Source of the DNA: VRUE01 sp963824215
GTDB taxonomy: Bacteria; Actinomycetota; Thermoleophilia; Solirubrobacterales; 70-9
Direction of reading: 5' to 3'
Assembly (NCBI GenBank): GCA_963824215.1
Contig: CAWGOE010000004.1
Span: 1,178,001-1,242,000, forward strand
DNA: 64,000 nt
The notes beneath the pieces were generated by a model that saw only the letters and a program-made list of their open reading frames with translations, was not told the origin of the DNA and searched no databases. The position numbers and the translations under genes were made by a program. Positions 34,369 to 43,840 of this stretch are shown here, piece after piece (position 1 is the first letter of the stretch; each line of letters begins with the position of its first letter).

Positions 34369-36672
34369 TCAGGCAGCCCGCGAAGGAGCTTGCCCAATAG
34401 CGAGCGCTTCGCCGAGGGCGCGCCGGTAGCCACCCGCCAGCTGCTCCAACGCCCGCTCCCAGGAGCGTCCGCGGGCCCTGTGTGCTGCGGCCTCGCCAAG
34501 CCGTTGGCGCAGAGTCGCCGACGAGGCGAGCTGCAGCACGGCGCCCGCCAGATGGTCGGCGTCGGGACGGCAGAGGATGCCGGTGTGCCGGTTCTCGATC
34601 AGCGCCGCCGGCCCGCCCTCGTCAACCGCGACGACGGGCAGACCGCTGGCGCCGGCCTCTAGCACCACCTGTCCGTAGGTATCCGTGCGCGAGCAGAAGA
34701 GGAAGAGGTCGGAGCTGGCATAGGCGCGGGCGAGATCGTCGCCTTCGAGCCAGCCGAGGAAGGTCGCGTGCTCGCCGAGACGGGCGCGCAGCTCCCCCTC
34801 CTCGGGGCCACCGCCGGCCAGCAGGAGGTGCAGGCGTGGCTCGGCCCGACGCGCCCGCAGAAAGCTCTCGGCGAGGAGGTCAACCCCCTTCTCGCTGGTC
34901 AGGCGGCCCGCGTAGAGGACGCGCAGCTCGCCCGGGTAGGCATCGCGCGCGGCCTTCTCGGGACTGAAGCGGGCGACGTCGACGCCCCGCTCCCAGCGGT
35001 CGATCCGGTCCTCTTCGAGGCCAAGGCCGAGCAGCGAGCGGTCCGCCGCCGGGCTCGGCGAGAGGACCCGCGAGGGGGCCGTGTAGAAAGCGCCGAGGGC
35101 GGCTCTGGATATCGCCTCAAGGCCACCATCGCCGCTGCGCAAGCCAGCGTAAGTTGCGAGCTCGGTGTGGTAGCTGGCGACGAGCGGCGTACCCGATACA
35201 CGGCTTAGCAGCGAGGCGGCGACGCCGGCTGGACCGGGCGCAGTCACGTGGACGAGGTCGTAGCGTCCCTCGGCCAGCGTCTCGGCCAGATCGGGCAGGC
35301 CCGGAACGCCAAGGGTCAGGCCCTCGTAGAAGGGGACTTCTAGGACGGTGGCGGCGGGAAGTCGCCGGTCGACGCCCGGATCGGCGCCTACTACCTCGAC
35401 CTCGACGCCCGGCACGCCGCGCTCGCGGATCTGCTCGATGGTGTGAGTGACGCCGTGCATCGCCTCGATTCCGTCGGCGATCAGGGCGACCCGCGGCCGC
35501 TCGCCGTAGCGGCCGGCCAGCTTCGACTTCTCGCCGCCGAGGAGGACAGTTGGCGGCGCGTATGGGATCGCCGGCAGCAGCGCCTCGAAGAGCCCACCTA
35601 CCGCCGCCTGCATGTCTCCGTCCGCGACGGCCGTGGCGCCATGGTCGACCGCAGCGCGCAAGCGGCGGTCGTGGATACGACGGGCACGACGGTAGAGGTC
35701 GGCGTGGGAGAACTCGTCGGACTGAAGATGTTCGATCAGCTCCCGTCCGCGCAGCTCGATTCCGACCGAGCACAGCCAGGAGTCGAGCAGGGCGCGAGCG
35801 TCGTCGGGACCGATGTCCGCCGCGATAGCCCCCTCCCGCGCGGCGCCCTGACCGACGACACGCTGGGCGATCTTCAGCACCGTGGCCGGGTCGGGCGGAC
35901 GTGCCGGTGGAACGGGGTCCATATGGGCCTCATTCCACCGGCACGTCTCGTCGCCCATGGTCAAGGCTCGCGTCGCGAGCGCCATCGCGGCGTGCGCCCA
36001 CTTTGCAGCGCTGCCCTGTTCGCCAAGCGCCGCCGCCTCACCGGCGCGAAGGTGGGCGAGAAACTCTTCCGGCGTGGATGCATTGGGCGCCTCGGTATAG
36101 GTGCGGCCGATGTCCACGCCGGCGTGGTCGTCGGAGCCGCCGACCCCGATGCTGCCGCGCGTTTCGACGTAGATGACGGCGGGCATGTTGAGCTCCGCTG
36201 CGCGCGACCCATTGCGGACCTCCCAGACCGGGAAGAGCTCGGCCAGCCGCCGTCGGTGGCGCGGGGTGAGCGGCGCCGCTACGTCGTAGAAGGGATGCGC
36301 CAGAGCAGAGGCGATCTCTTTCTCGTGAAGGTATGCGGCGCAGGCCTCTACGTCGCCAGCGTGTGCCTGCAGCCACTCGTGGTCTCCGGGGGTGATCCCG
36401 TAACAGAGGACGTGAACCGCCTGGGGCTCGCCGGCGAAGCGGGCGGTCAGCTCCTCGGAGACGAAGCAGTCGGGACGATCTGCCAACTCGAGACAGCCAT
36501 CGATCGTGTCGTGATCGGTGATCGTGACGAAGTCCATCCCCCGTCGCTTGGCCAGCTCGTAGACCTCCTCTGGCGGCGTCGCGCACTCGGGCAGTCCAAG
36601 TGAGCGCTGAACCCCCAGGCGCGAGAGCTGCGAGGCGGTGGAATGGCAATGCAAATCAACTCGGGAAGCCAT
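34369..36672 (-). CDS. PHP-domain phosphoesterase fused to a GT4 glycosyltransferase
   Basis: A protein of 767 residues. Residues 1-230: PHP metal site (DLHCHSTAS, TITDHDTIDG, ALAHPFYD, GGSDDHAG). Residues about 230-370: helical linker. Residues about 385-760: GT-B glycosyltransferase with VLYAGRLTSEKGVDLLAESF and SRTDTYGQVVLEAGASGLP (nucleotide-sugar site). Likely adds hexose to a lipid or glycan. It is the first gene of the ppk1-DUF47-pit operon and is preceded by four 11-bp PHO-like repeats, so a role in phosphate-saving glycolipid synthesis is a reasonable inference. Confidence 0.85.
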   Translation of the reverse strand: MASRVDLHCHSTASQLSRLGVQRSLGLPECATPPEEVYELAKRRGMDFVTITDHDTIDGCLELADRPDCFVSEELTARFAGEPQAVHVLCYGITPGDHEWLQAHAGDVEACAAYLHEKEIASALAHPFYDVAAPLTPRHRRRLAELFPVWEVRNGSRAAELNMPAVIYVETRGSIGVGGSDDHAGVDIGRTYTEAPNASTPEEFLAHLRAGEAAALGEQGSAAKWAHAAMALATRALTMGDETCRWNEAHMDPVPPARPPDPATVLKIAQRVVGQGAAREGAIAADIGPDDARALLDSWLCSVGIELRGRELIEHLQSDEFSHADLYRRARRIHDRRLRAAVDHGATAVADGDMQAAVGGLFEALLPAIPYAPPTVLLGGEKSKLAGRYGERPRVALIADGIEAMHGVTHTIEQIRERGVPGVEVEVVGADPGVDRRLPAATVLEVPFYEGLTLGVPGLPDLAETLAEGRYDLVHVTAPGPAGVAASLLSRVSGTPLVASYHTELATYAGLRSGDGGLEAISRAALGAFYTAPSRVLSPSPAADRSLLGLGLEEDRIDRWERGVDVARFSPEKAARDAYPGELRVLYAGRLTSEKGVDLLAESFLRARRAEPRLHLLLAGGGPEEGELRARLGEHATFLGWLEGDDLARAYASSDLFLFCSRTDTYGQVVLEAGASGLPVVAVDEGGPAALIENRHTGILCRPDADHLAGAVLQLASSATLRQRLGEAAAHRARGRSWERALEQLAGGYRRALGEALAIGQAPSRAA

Positions 36673-36737
36673 CGGTGTCTTCCTCTCTATCTATCGATCA
36701 GGTCACCTCGAGATTCCTCGCCGTACAGGGAAAAGGT

Positions 36738-36781
36738 GTGAACTAGCGGGGAAAACGCGGTGAATATCCCGTGAACGCAAG
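36738..36781 (-). promoter_or_regulatory. Four tandem 11-bp PHO-box-like repeats
   Basis: On the plus strand units begin at 36738, 36749, 36760 and 36771: GTGAACTAGCG, GGGAAAACGCG, GTGAATATCCC, GTGAACGCAAG. Read toward the PHP-GT gene (minus strand) each ends in TTCAC (one unit TTCCC). Spacing of exactly 11 is the register of OmpR-type phosphate regulators in actinobacteria. Located 66-109 bases before the gene start. Confidence 0.65.
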
Positions 36782-36805
36782 GGGCTGCGCCAAGCCGAAC
36801 GCCGC

Positions 36806-37714
<909 letters not shown>

Positions 37715-37768
37715 CGCGGGGATTCTCCTCATCTTCCCAAGCTCGTCGGATTCCAACCCGGGCAACAA

Positions 37769-37878
37769 AGGGAGCGTGAGGGGGTCTCCCCCGCGGAAAC
37801 ATTGGAGCCCTCCCCGGCAAGAACCCATAAGGCCGCCTCAATGCGGGTTTACGCGGGGGAGACCCCCTCACGCTCCCT
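37769..37878 (+). repeat. Palindromic core element, copy E2
   Basis: A 110-bp element between phoU and ppx with perfect 27-bp arms (37769-37795 and 37852-37878); the right arm ends exactly at the phoU stop codon. Core: GGAAACATTGGAGCCCTCC, CCGGCAAGAACCC, inner hairpin AGG..CCT, GCGGGTTT. The core is almost identical to the copy at 44794. Confidence 0.85.
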
Positions 37879-38565
37879 CTACTGGTTCGGGTGAGACGCG
37901 TCCTCGAACTCGCGAAACAGCCCCGTGACGACGAAGGCGACCTGCTCGCCGATGTCCACCGCGTTGTCGCCGATGCGCTCGATCGCCCGCGCTGCAAGCA
38001 GCATGGTCATCGCCCACTCGCGGATGTCGGGGTCATCGCCGAGCTCGAGCGCTAGCCGGAAGCAGTCGCGGTTGAGGTTGTCGACGACATCGTCTTGGCG
38101 AACCAGATCGCGCGCCATCTCGACGTTGCGTTCCTCAAACGCACGCTTTGACTGACTGATCAGGGTGCGAGCCTGCCGCCCCATGGTCAGGATCAACTTC
38201 ACCATCTGCTCGTCGGCGGGAGGCTCATTGCCAGTTAGCGGAATCAGCTTGCAGATGTTCACGCACTGATCCCCCATTCGCTCCACGTTCTTCAGCACGT
38301 GCAGCAAGGCGGAGATCAGGCGCAGGTCGGTGGCAACCGGCGACTGGGTGGCGAGCAGGGTGATCAGCGCTTGGTGCACCTCGAGGTAGCGGCCGTCGAT
38401 GCGATCGTCGTCGGCGATCACCAGCTGTGCCAGCTCGATGTCCTGCTGTTCGACAACTTCCAGGGTGCGTCCCACCGCATCTGTGACCAGGTCGAGACCG
38501 CCGAGGGCGCTCGCCTCGAGCTTCTCTAGTTCCTCTTGGTAATAGACACGGGTCTGCTCGGGCAT
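37879..38565 (-). CDS. phoU: Phosphate signalling protein PhoU
   Basis: A protein of 228 residues from ATG 38565; a TTG at 38580 overlapping pstB is an alternative. Two PhoU helical repeats with metal-binding clusters (VIADDDRIDGRYLEV and LVRQDDVVDNLNRD) and conserved HVLKNVERMGD and ARAIERIGDNAVDI. It restrains the Pho regulon together with PstSCAB when phosphate is plentiful. Confidence 0.95.
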   Translation of the reverse strand: MPEQTRVYYQEELEKLEASALGGLDLVTDAVGRTLEVVEQQDIELAQLVIADDDRIDGRYLEVHQALITLLATQSPVATDLRLISALLHVLKNVERMGDQCVNICKLIPLTGNEPPADEQMVKLILTMGRQARTLISQSKRAFEERNVEMARDLVRQDDVVDNLNRDCFRLALELGDDPDIREWAMTMLLAARAIERIGDNAVDIGEQVAFVVTGLFREFEDASHPNQ

Positions 38566-38572
38566 CGCCGCA

Positions 38573-39478
38573 TCACCCAACCTTGCCGGAGACGTAGTCC
38601 TCAGTGCGTTTGTCGGTCGGGTTGGTGAAGATCTTCTCGGTCTCGTCGTACTCGACCAGGCGTCCCCAGCGGTTGTCCTCGTCGGCGTCCAGCTCGACCA
38701 TGAGGAAAGCGGTCCGGTCCGAGACGCGCGCCGCCTGCTGCATGTTGTGGGTGACGATCACGATCGAGAACTCCTTCTTCAGCTCGATCATCAGGTCCTC
38801 GATCTTGCCGGTCGAGATCGGATCGAGCGCTGAGCAGGGCTCGTCCATCAGGATCGTGTCGGGATTGACCGCGATGCAGCGGGCGATGCAGAGCCGCTGC
38901 TGCTGACCGCCGGAGAGGCCGAAGGCGTTGCTGTCGAGACGGTCCTTGACCTCCTCCCAAAGCGCGGCGCCTTTCAACGCTTCCTCGACAGTCTGGTCGA
39001 GGTTCTCCTTGCGACCGAGGATGCGGGGACCGAAGGCGACGTTGTCGTAGATCGACTTCGGGAAGGGGTTCGGCTTCTGAAAGACCATCCCGATTAGCTT
39101 GCGAACCTGGATGGGGTCTACCGTTGGGCCGTAGAGGTCCTCACCGTGGTAGAGCAGCTCGCCCTGAACTTCGGCGCCTGGGATTAGGTCGTTCATCCGG
39201 TTGAAGCAGCGCAGCAGCGTGCTCTTGCCGCAGCCAGAAGGGCCGATCAGCGCCGTTACGTCGTTGCGATGGATGTCCATCGAGATGTCCCGGACCGCAG
39301 TGACGCCGTTGTAGAGGACGCCGGCGCCCTTCAGCTCGAAGACCTTTTCCCGCTTCCCCGAGGCGCCGTGCTGGAACTCCTCGGGACGCACGGCGATCCC
39401 GGCGCGATTCGCGGCTGCCTCGCGCGCCTCGCGTCCCGTCTCGGCTCTACTTTCGTCCTGGGCCATCCGCTCGCTCAC
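38573..39478 (-). CDS. pstB: Phosphate ABC transporter ATP-binding protein
   Basis: A protein of 301 residues with a 45-residue extra N-terminus. Walker A GPSGCGKST, signature LSGGQQQRLCIARC and Walker B ILMDEPCSALDP are the PstB versions. Ten bases after pstA; an internal ATG 12 bases in is an alternative start. Energises high-affinity phosphate uptake. Confidence 0.96.
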   Translation of the reverse strand: MSERMAQDESRAETGREAREAAANRAGIAVRPEEFQHGASGKREKVFELKGAGVLYNGVTAVRDISMDIHRNDVTALIGPSGCGKSTLLRCFNRMNDLIPGAEVQGELLYHGEDLYGPTVDPIQVRKLIGMVFQKPNPFPKSIYDNVAFGPRILGRKENLDQTVEEALKGAALWEEVKDRLDSNAFGLSGGQQQRLCIARCIAVNPDTILMDEPCSALDPISTGKIEDLMIELKKEFSIVIVTHNMQQAARVSDRTAFLMVELDADEDNRWGRLVEYDETEKIFTNPTDKRTEDYVSGKVG

Positions 39479-39488
39479 AATAGTTCAC

Positions 39489-40430
39489 CTACCACCTCTG
39501 CTCGTAACGATTTCGTAGCCAAACCGCGACCGAGTTCATCGCCAACAGCACGACCAACATCACGATGATCCCCGCCGCGGCCAACGTCTTGAACTCCTCC
39601 TGTGGCTGCACCGCGTAGTTGTAGATCTGCACCGGCAGCGCCGAGTAGCCGCCGCTGAGGGGCTCTGGGTCGAAAGTCACGAATGCGGCGGCCCCGACCA
39701 GCAGCAGCGGCGCCGCCTCGCCCAGCGCCCGTGAGACGGCCAGGATGACGCCGGTCACGATCCCGGGGATCGAAGCCGGTAGGACCTGGCGGCGAATCGT
39801 CTGCCACTTGGTCGCCCCCAGAGCCAGCGAGCCTTGCCGGATCGAGTCGGGCACCGCGCGGATCGCCTCGCGGGCGGCGATTATCACCATCGGCAGGACC
39901 AGCAGCGCCAGGGTCAGCGAGCCGGCGGCAAGGACGAAGCCCAGGTCGAGTGGGCCGCGGACGATGAAGCCGAGGCCGAGGATCCCGTAGATGATCGAGG
40001 GGACCGCGGCGAGGTTCTGGATGTTGACCTCGATCAGGCGGTTCCACCAACGGGTGTTGTCGGCGTACTCCTCCAGGTAGAGGGCGGCGCCGATGCCGAC
40101 CGGGACGACGAAGAGGATCACGCCCGCGATCAGCTCGAGCGAGCCGATGATCGCGGGGCGGAAGCCGGCCGTTTCGGGGCGAATGGACGACGGCCCGTTG
40201 GTGAACAGATCGGTGCTGAGAGCCGGGGCGCCCTTGGCCAAGGCCTGGACCAGCAAGGCGACGAGGCCGGCCAGGGCGATCAGCACCGCCAGCAGCAGGA
40301 GCCCGGCGAAGACCGCGTTGCGGATCACGTCGCCGCGCGGCTGCTCGCTCAGCATCGCCCGCGTCGTCGCCCGTGCGCCGGCGACAGCCAGCCGATTGCG
40401 CGACGCGGCTGCGCCCGGATCGGCCATCAC
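39489..40430 (-). CDS. pstA: Phosphate ABC transporter permease PstA
   Basis: A protein of 313 residues with six helices and the EAA-like loop AAREAIRAVPDSIRQGSLALG that contacts PstB, plus IPGIVTGVILAVSRALGEAAP. Its start overlaps the pstC stop by four bases. Confidence 0.95.
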   Translation of the reverse strand: MMADPGAAASRNRLAVAGARATTRAMLSEQPRGDVIRNAVFAGLLLLAVLIALAGLVALLVQALAKGAPALSTDLFTNGPSSIRPETAGFRPAIIGSLELIAGVILFVVPVGIGAALYLEEYADNTRWWNRLIEVNIQNLAAVPSIIYGILGLGFIVRGPLDLGFVLAAGSLTLALLVLPMVIIAAREAIRAVPDSIRQGSLALGATKWQTIRRQVLPASIPGIVTGVILAVSRALGEAAPLLLVGAAAFVTFDPEPLSGGYSALPVQIYNYAVQPQEEFKTLAAAGIIVMLVVLLAMNSVAVWLRNRYEQRW

Positions 40431-41398
40431 TCGTAGACCTCGCGGTAGCGGCGGACCAGCCTGATGCTGATCACGTTCATCACCAGGGTCATCACGAAGA
40501 GCAGTGAGCCGACCGAGAAAACCGTTTTGTAGCTGATCGAGTTGGCGGGAATGTCGCCGGTGGCGGTGACGGCGATGTAGGAGGTCATCGCCTGGATCGC
40601 TTCGACCGGATTGAAGGTGAGGTTCGGCGTCGAGCCCGCGGCGAGGACGACGATCATCGTCTCGCCGACGGCGCGCGAGATCGCCAGCGCAATCGAGGCG
40701 ACGATGCCGGAGAGGGCGGCCGGGAAGACGACTTTGGTCGAGACCTCCATCTTCGTCGCGCCCATCGCGTAGGCACCTTCGCGCAGGCCACGCGGGACGG
40801 CGGACATCGCATCGTCGGAGATCGAGGCGATGATCGGGACGATCATCAGGCCGATGCCAAGTCCGGCGGCGAGCGCCATGAAGGGCTTGCCCACGGCCCC
40901 GCCGAGGAACTCACCCGGCCAGAGCGGCTGGATCAGCTCGGGCAGGAGGAAGGTGACGGCGAAGAAGCCGATCGCGACCGTAGGGATGCCGGCGAGGATC
41001 TCGATCACCGGCTTGATCGTCTTGCGCACCCGTGGGGTGGCGTACTCGCTCATATAGATGGCCGCGCCGAGGCCGATCGGGACCGCGAACAGCATCGCCC
41101 AGAGGGTTACGTTGAGGGTGCCGGCGACGATTGCAAGCACACCGAAGCTGGGCGGCTCGAACTGGGGGGTCCAGTCGGTGCCGAAGAGAAACTCCCAGGG
41201 GGAGACGACACCGAAGAATTCGATCGTCGGGCCGATCAGCGAGATCACGATCGCGGTCGTGGTCAGCACCGAGAGGATGCCGCAGAAGGCGAGCAGGCCC
41301 TGGATCGCCTTCTCGCCATAGCGGCGGCTAGGGGCCTGCAGCCGGCCGGGGCTTCCCCCGGCCGGCTGCAGAGCCGTCTTGCCGCCGTTGCCGATCAC
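40427..41398 (-). CDS. pstC: Phosphate ABC transporter permease PstC
   Basis: A protein of 323 residues, six helices after an Arg-containing cytoplasmic start. EAA-like loop SAVPRGLREGAYAMGATKME and the conserved IALAISRAVGETMIV. Fifteen bases after pstS, overlapping pstA. Confidence 0.95.
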   Translation of the reverse strand: MIGNGGKTALQPAGGSPGRLQAPSRRYGEKAIQGLLAFCGILSVLTTTAIVISLIGPTIEFFGVVSPWEFLFGTDWTPQFEPPSFGVLAIVAGTLNVTLWAMLFAVPIGLGAAIYMSEYATPRVRKTIKPVIEILAGIPTVAIGFFAVTFLLPELIQPLWPGEFLGGAVGKPFMALAAGLGIGLMIVPIIASISDDAMSAVPRGLREGAYAMGATKMEVSTKVVFPAALSGIVASIALAISRAVGETMIVVLAAGSTPNLTFNPVEAIQAMTSYIAVTATGDIPANSISYKTVFSVGSLLFVMTLVMNVISIRLVRRYREVYE

Positions 41399-41413
41399 GA
41401 GCCGCGGATGGCG

Positions 41414-42373
41414 CTAAGCGCCGGCCTTTTCCGCAGCGGTCTTGGCCCCTTCGAGCTGCTCTTCGGTCAGCGGGATGAAGCCGACCGCTTCGGCGATGTC
41501 GTTGACGTTGCCGAGGTAGTAGTCGACGAACGCCTTCACCTCCGGCTTTTTCAGCGCCGAGTCGCTCGGGTAGATCAGGAGCGGCCGGCTGAGCGGCGTG
41601 TAGGTGCCGTCCTGGGCCGTTTCGACCGACGGGGCGACACAGCCCTTGCCGGCATCGACTTCGAGCGCTTTGAGCTCGCCTTCGTTCTCCGTGTAGAAGG
41701 AGAAGCCGGCGTAACCCATGCCGCCCGGGGAGCCCTCGACGCCGGTCACGGTGGCGTTGTCGTTCTCACCCACGTTGTTGTAGTCCTTGCGGGTCGCGCC
41801 CTCCTCACCGTTTATTTCCTCGGTGAAGTAGTCGAAGGTGCCGGAGTCGGTGCCTGGGCCGAAGAGCGCCAGCTCCTCGTCGAAGTCCTCGTTTAGGCCG
41901 GGGATTTCACTCCAGTTGGAGATCTTCGAATCCGGGCCCCAGACCGCGCCGAGCTGGTCGACGGTGAGACAGCTGACCGGGTTCTCGTTGTTGATCATTA
42001 TGGTCAGCGCGTCGGTGGCGACATGGACCTCCTCGTAGCCGATCCCGCCCTTCTTGCAGGCTTCTTCCTCTTCGGGCTCGATCGCACGCGAAGCGTCGCT
42101 GATGTCGGTTTCCCCAGCGCAGAATTTTTCGAAGCCGCCGCCCGTGCCCGCGGTGCCGACCGTCACCTTGACGTCCGGGTTTTCCGCCTGGAATTCCTCA
42201 GCGATCGCCGAGGTGAGGGGGGCAACCGTGCTCGATCCATCGATGCGGATGGAGCCCGAAAGGTCGCCGTTGCCGCTGCCGCTTGCTTCGTCGTCGCTGT
42301 CGCCGCAAGCCGCTACCCCAAGCGCCAGGACGGACACGCAGGCGACGATCGTGAGCCACTTAGAGCTAGTCAC
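41414..42373 (-). CDS. pstS: Phosphate-binding lipoprotein PstS
   Basis: A protein of 319 residues from GTG 42373 with AAGGAG at six bases. Lipobox LALGVAACG, then the phosphate-binding fold: IRIDGSSTVAPL, VGTAGTGGGFEKFCAGETDI and GPGTDSGTFDYF, whose Ser/Asp/Thr residues hold phosphate. First gene of pstSCAB-phoU. An 11-bp direct repeat (TTCAC) lies upstream. Confidence 0.96.
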   Translation of the reverse strand: MTSSKWLTIVACVSVLALGVAACGDSDDEASGSGNGDLSGSIRIDGSSTVAPLTSAIAEEFQAENPDVKVTVGTAGTGGGFEKFCAGETDISDASRAIEPEEEEACKKGGIGYEEVHVATDALTIMINNENPVSCLTVDQLGAVWGPDSKISNWSEIPGLNEDFDEELALFGPGTDSGTFDYFTEEINGEEGATRKDYNNVGENDNATVTGVEGSPGGMGYAGFSFYTENEGELKALEVDAGKGCVAPSVETAQDGTYTPLSRPLLIYPSDSALKKPEVKAFVDYYLGNVNDIAEAVGFIPLTEEQLEGAKTAAEKAGA

Positions 42374-42483
42374 TCTGTCTCCTTCTCGTTTGTTCAGGAA
42401 GTCAGGCAGCCGGCAGACGGGCCGGCCCGGCGCCACCTTCTCAGCGGCCCAGGCAAAGCTTGTTACTCGCCTGTATCGAGGAT

Positions 42484-42505
42484 GTGAAAAAGATGTGAAA
42501 GGGAG
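42484..42505 (-). promoter_or_regulatory. PHO-box-like direct repeat upstream of pstS
   Basis: GTGAA at 42484 and 42495 (minus strand TTTCACATCTTTTTCACATC) are exactly 11 bases apart, about 110 bases before the pstS start and in the same orientation as the four repeats before the PHP-GT gene. Expected binding site for the adjacent OmpR-type regulator. Confidence 0.6.
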
Positions 42506-42515
42506 AAACGGCCGG

Positions 42516-43316
42516 CTACGCCGCGGTGAGGTCGCCGGGAGCCGGCTCCAGCTCGGCGTCTGGGGCGGGCTCCGCCGACACAGGGGGCGCGAAAGCAGCG
42601 CCATCGGCGGGCTCGGGATCGAAGCGGTAGCCAACGCCAAAGTGGGTGTGGATGTAGCCCCAGCCCGGCGAGAGCTTCTCTAACTTCTGACGCAGCTTGC
42701 GGATGAAGACGTCGACGGAGCGATCGCCGTGTGCCATCGCGTATCCCCAGACACGCTGGTAGATCGCCTCGCGCTCCAACACCTGGCCCTGCGAGTCGGC
42801 GAGTAGCTGCAACAACTCGAACTCGCGCCGGGTCAGGTCGAGGCTGACTTCGCCGACGAAGGCCTGGAAGCGGTCGGCGCGAATCTCCAGCTCACCGGCA
42901 ACGAGGGGACCTGCTTCAGCCTGCGGCCGGGCCCGGCGACGGCGACGCGAGACGGCTTCAAGGCGGGCAATCGCCTCTTCAGGGTGACACGGCTTATTGA
43001 TCCAGTCATCGACTCCGAGTCGCAGGCCACGAACCCGCTGCGCCACGGTCGAGCGCCCCGTGCAGACGACGACCCCAAGGTCGGGGAGCATCCCGCAGAT
43101 GCGCTCGAGGTAGGCCCAGGCCTCGTCGCCGAGGACAGCCGGATCTACCAGCAGCGCGTTCAGCTTCATCGCCACCAGCTCCTCCGGCGGGATTGCTCCG
43201 CTAAGGGTTCGCTGCTGCCAGCCGGCGGCCTCGGTGCGCTTCGCGAGCACGGTGACGAAACCGCTGTCGTCATCGATAACCGCCAGCCTGATGGTCTGCT
43301 GCGGGTTCACAGGCAT
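42516..43316 (-). CDS. OmpR/PhoB-family response regulator
   Basis: A protein of 266 residues from ATG 43316; a GTG five codons upstream is possible. Receiver with acidic D15-D17, phosphoacceptor D58 (LLVDPAVLG), T86 and K108 (WINKPCHPEEA), then a winged helix (DLTRREFELLQLLADSQGQV ... VDVFIRKLRQKLEKL ... GVGYRF). C-terminal Ala/Pro-rich tail. Placed directly upstream of pstS, it is the likely regulator of the phosphate cluster. No partner histidine kinase is in the window. Confidence 0.9.
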   Translation of the reverse strand: MPVNPQQTIRLAVIDDDSGFVTVLAKRTEAAGWQQRTLSGAIPPEELVAMKLNALLVDPAVLGDEAWAYLERICGMLPDLGVVVCTGRSTVAQRVRGLRLGVDDWINKPCHPEEAIARLEAVSRRRRRARPQAEAGPLVAGELEIRADRFQAFVGEVSLDLTRREFELLQLLADSQGQVLEREAIYQRVWGYAMAHGDRSVDVFIRKLRQKLEKLSPGWGYIHTHFGVGYRFDPEPADGAAFAPPVSAEPAPDAELEPAPGDLTAA

Positions 43317-43365
43317 AGCGATTGTATTCACACCTGCCGTCGGACCGCTGGAGGAAATCCCTGCT

Positions 43366-43387
43366 TTCACAGGTTTTTCACAAGTGG
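43366..43387 (+). promoter_or_regulatory. PHO-box-like direct repeat beside the regulator gene
   Basis: TTCAC occurs at 43366 and 43377, 11 bases apart (CTTTCACAGGTTTTTCACAA), about 50 bases before the response-regulator start. Its orientation points to the plus strand, toward the small secreted-protein gene, so it may control either or both. Confidence 0.45.
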
Positions 43388-43582
43388 AAACTCCTAATTT
43401 GCGGGAACCCCTGATCCAAACCGTCTCCAAGCCTTATCGGAATGTTCACCGAGGGCACCCCCAGGGCGGGCAGGATGAAGTCCTCACGAGACTCCTCTCT
43501 CGTCGCAAACGGCCCGCCTGCCCCGGGCCGTTTGCATTTCTGGAGGGCGCCGCCGCCGGCGCCGTGCGCTAGATTCCCGGGC

Positions 43583-43840
43583 GTGAAGCAGCCCTCTCGC
43601 CGCACCCGAATCGCCACTGCGCTCTGCGCGGCGTTGACCATGCTGCTACTCGCCGCACCCGCGGCCTTGGCCGAGAATGGCGAGGGCCTGGCCGGCCGGG
43701 TCACCGACAAGACCGTCACCTTCTTCTGCTTCGGCGTGATCGCCTTCTTCGCGATCCTCGTGATCGTCCTCTCGCTGATCCAGGGCCGGCTCGAGAAGCG
43801 CAAGGAATTGCGCAAAGCGACGATCAGCCGCCTCGGCTGA
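43583..43840 (+). CDS. Small secreted or membrane protein
   Basis: A protein of 85 residues from GTG 43583. A signal peptide-like N-terminus (AALTMLLLAAPAALA) is followed by ENGEGLAGRVTDK, one strong helix (VTFFCFGVIAFFAILVIVLSLIQG) and a basic end RLEKRKELRKATISRLG. Unrecognised. A PHO-like repeat faces its promoter. Its stop codon is part of the left arm of a palindrome. Confidence 0.65.
   Translation: MKQPSRRTRIATALCAALTMLLLAAPAALAENGEGLAGRVTDKTVTFFCFGVIAFFAILVIVLSLIQGRLEKRKELRKATISRLG

Noticed and set aside
32534..34429. 631-codon plus-strand frame opposite ppk1
   Set aside because: Antisense of ppk1; no motif, no ribosome site.
34369..36672. Two separate genes for the PHP and glycosyltransferase parts
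   Set aside because: The frame is uninterrupted and no start with a ribosome site occurs at the junction, so a true fusion is preferred.
37715..37828. N-terminal extension of ppx reading through the palindrome
   Set aside because: The extra residues are a translation of element E2, and the same kind of extension appears before the HD gene from E3; the conserved proteins begin after the elements.
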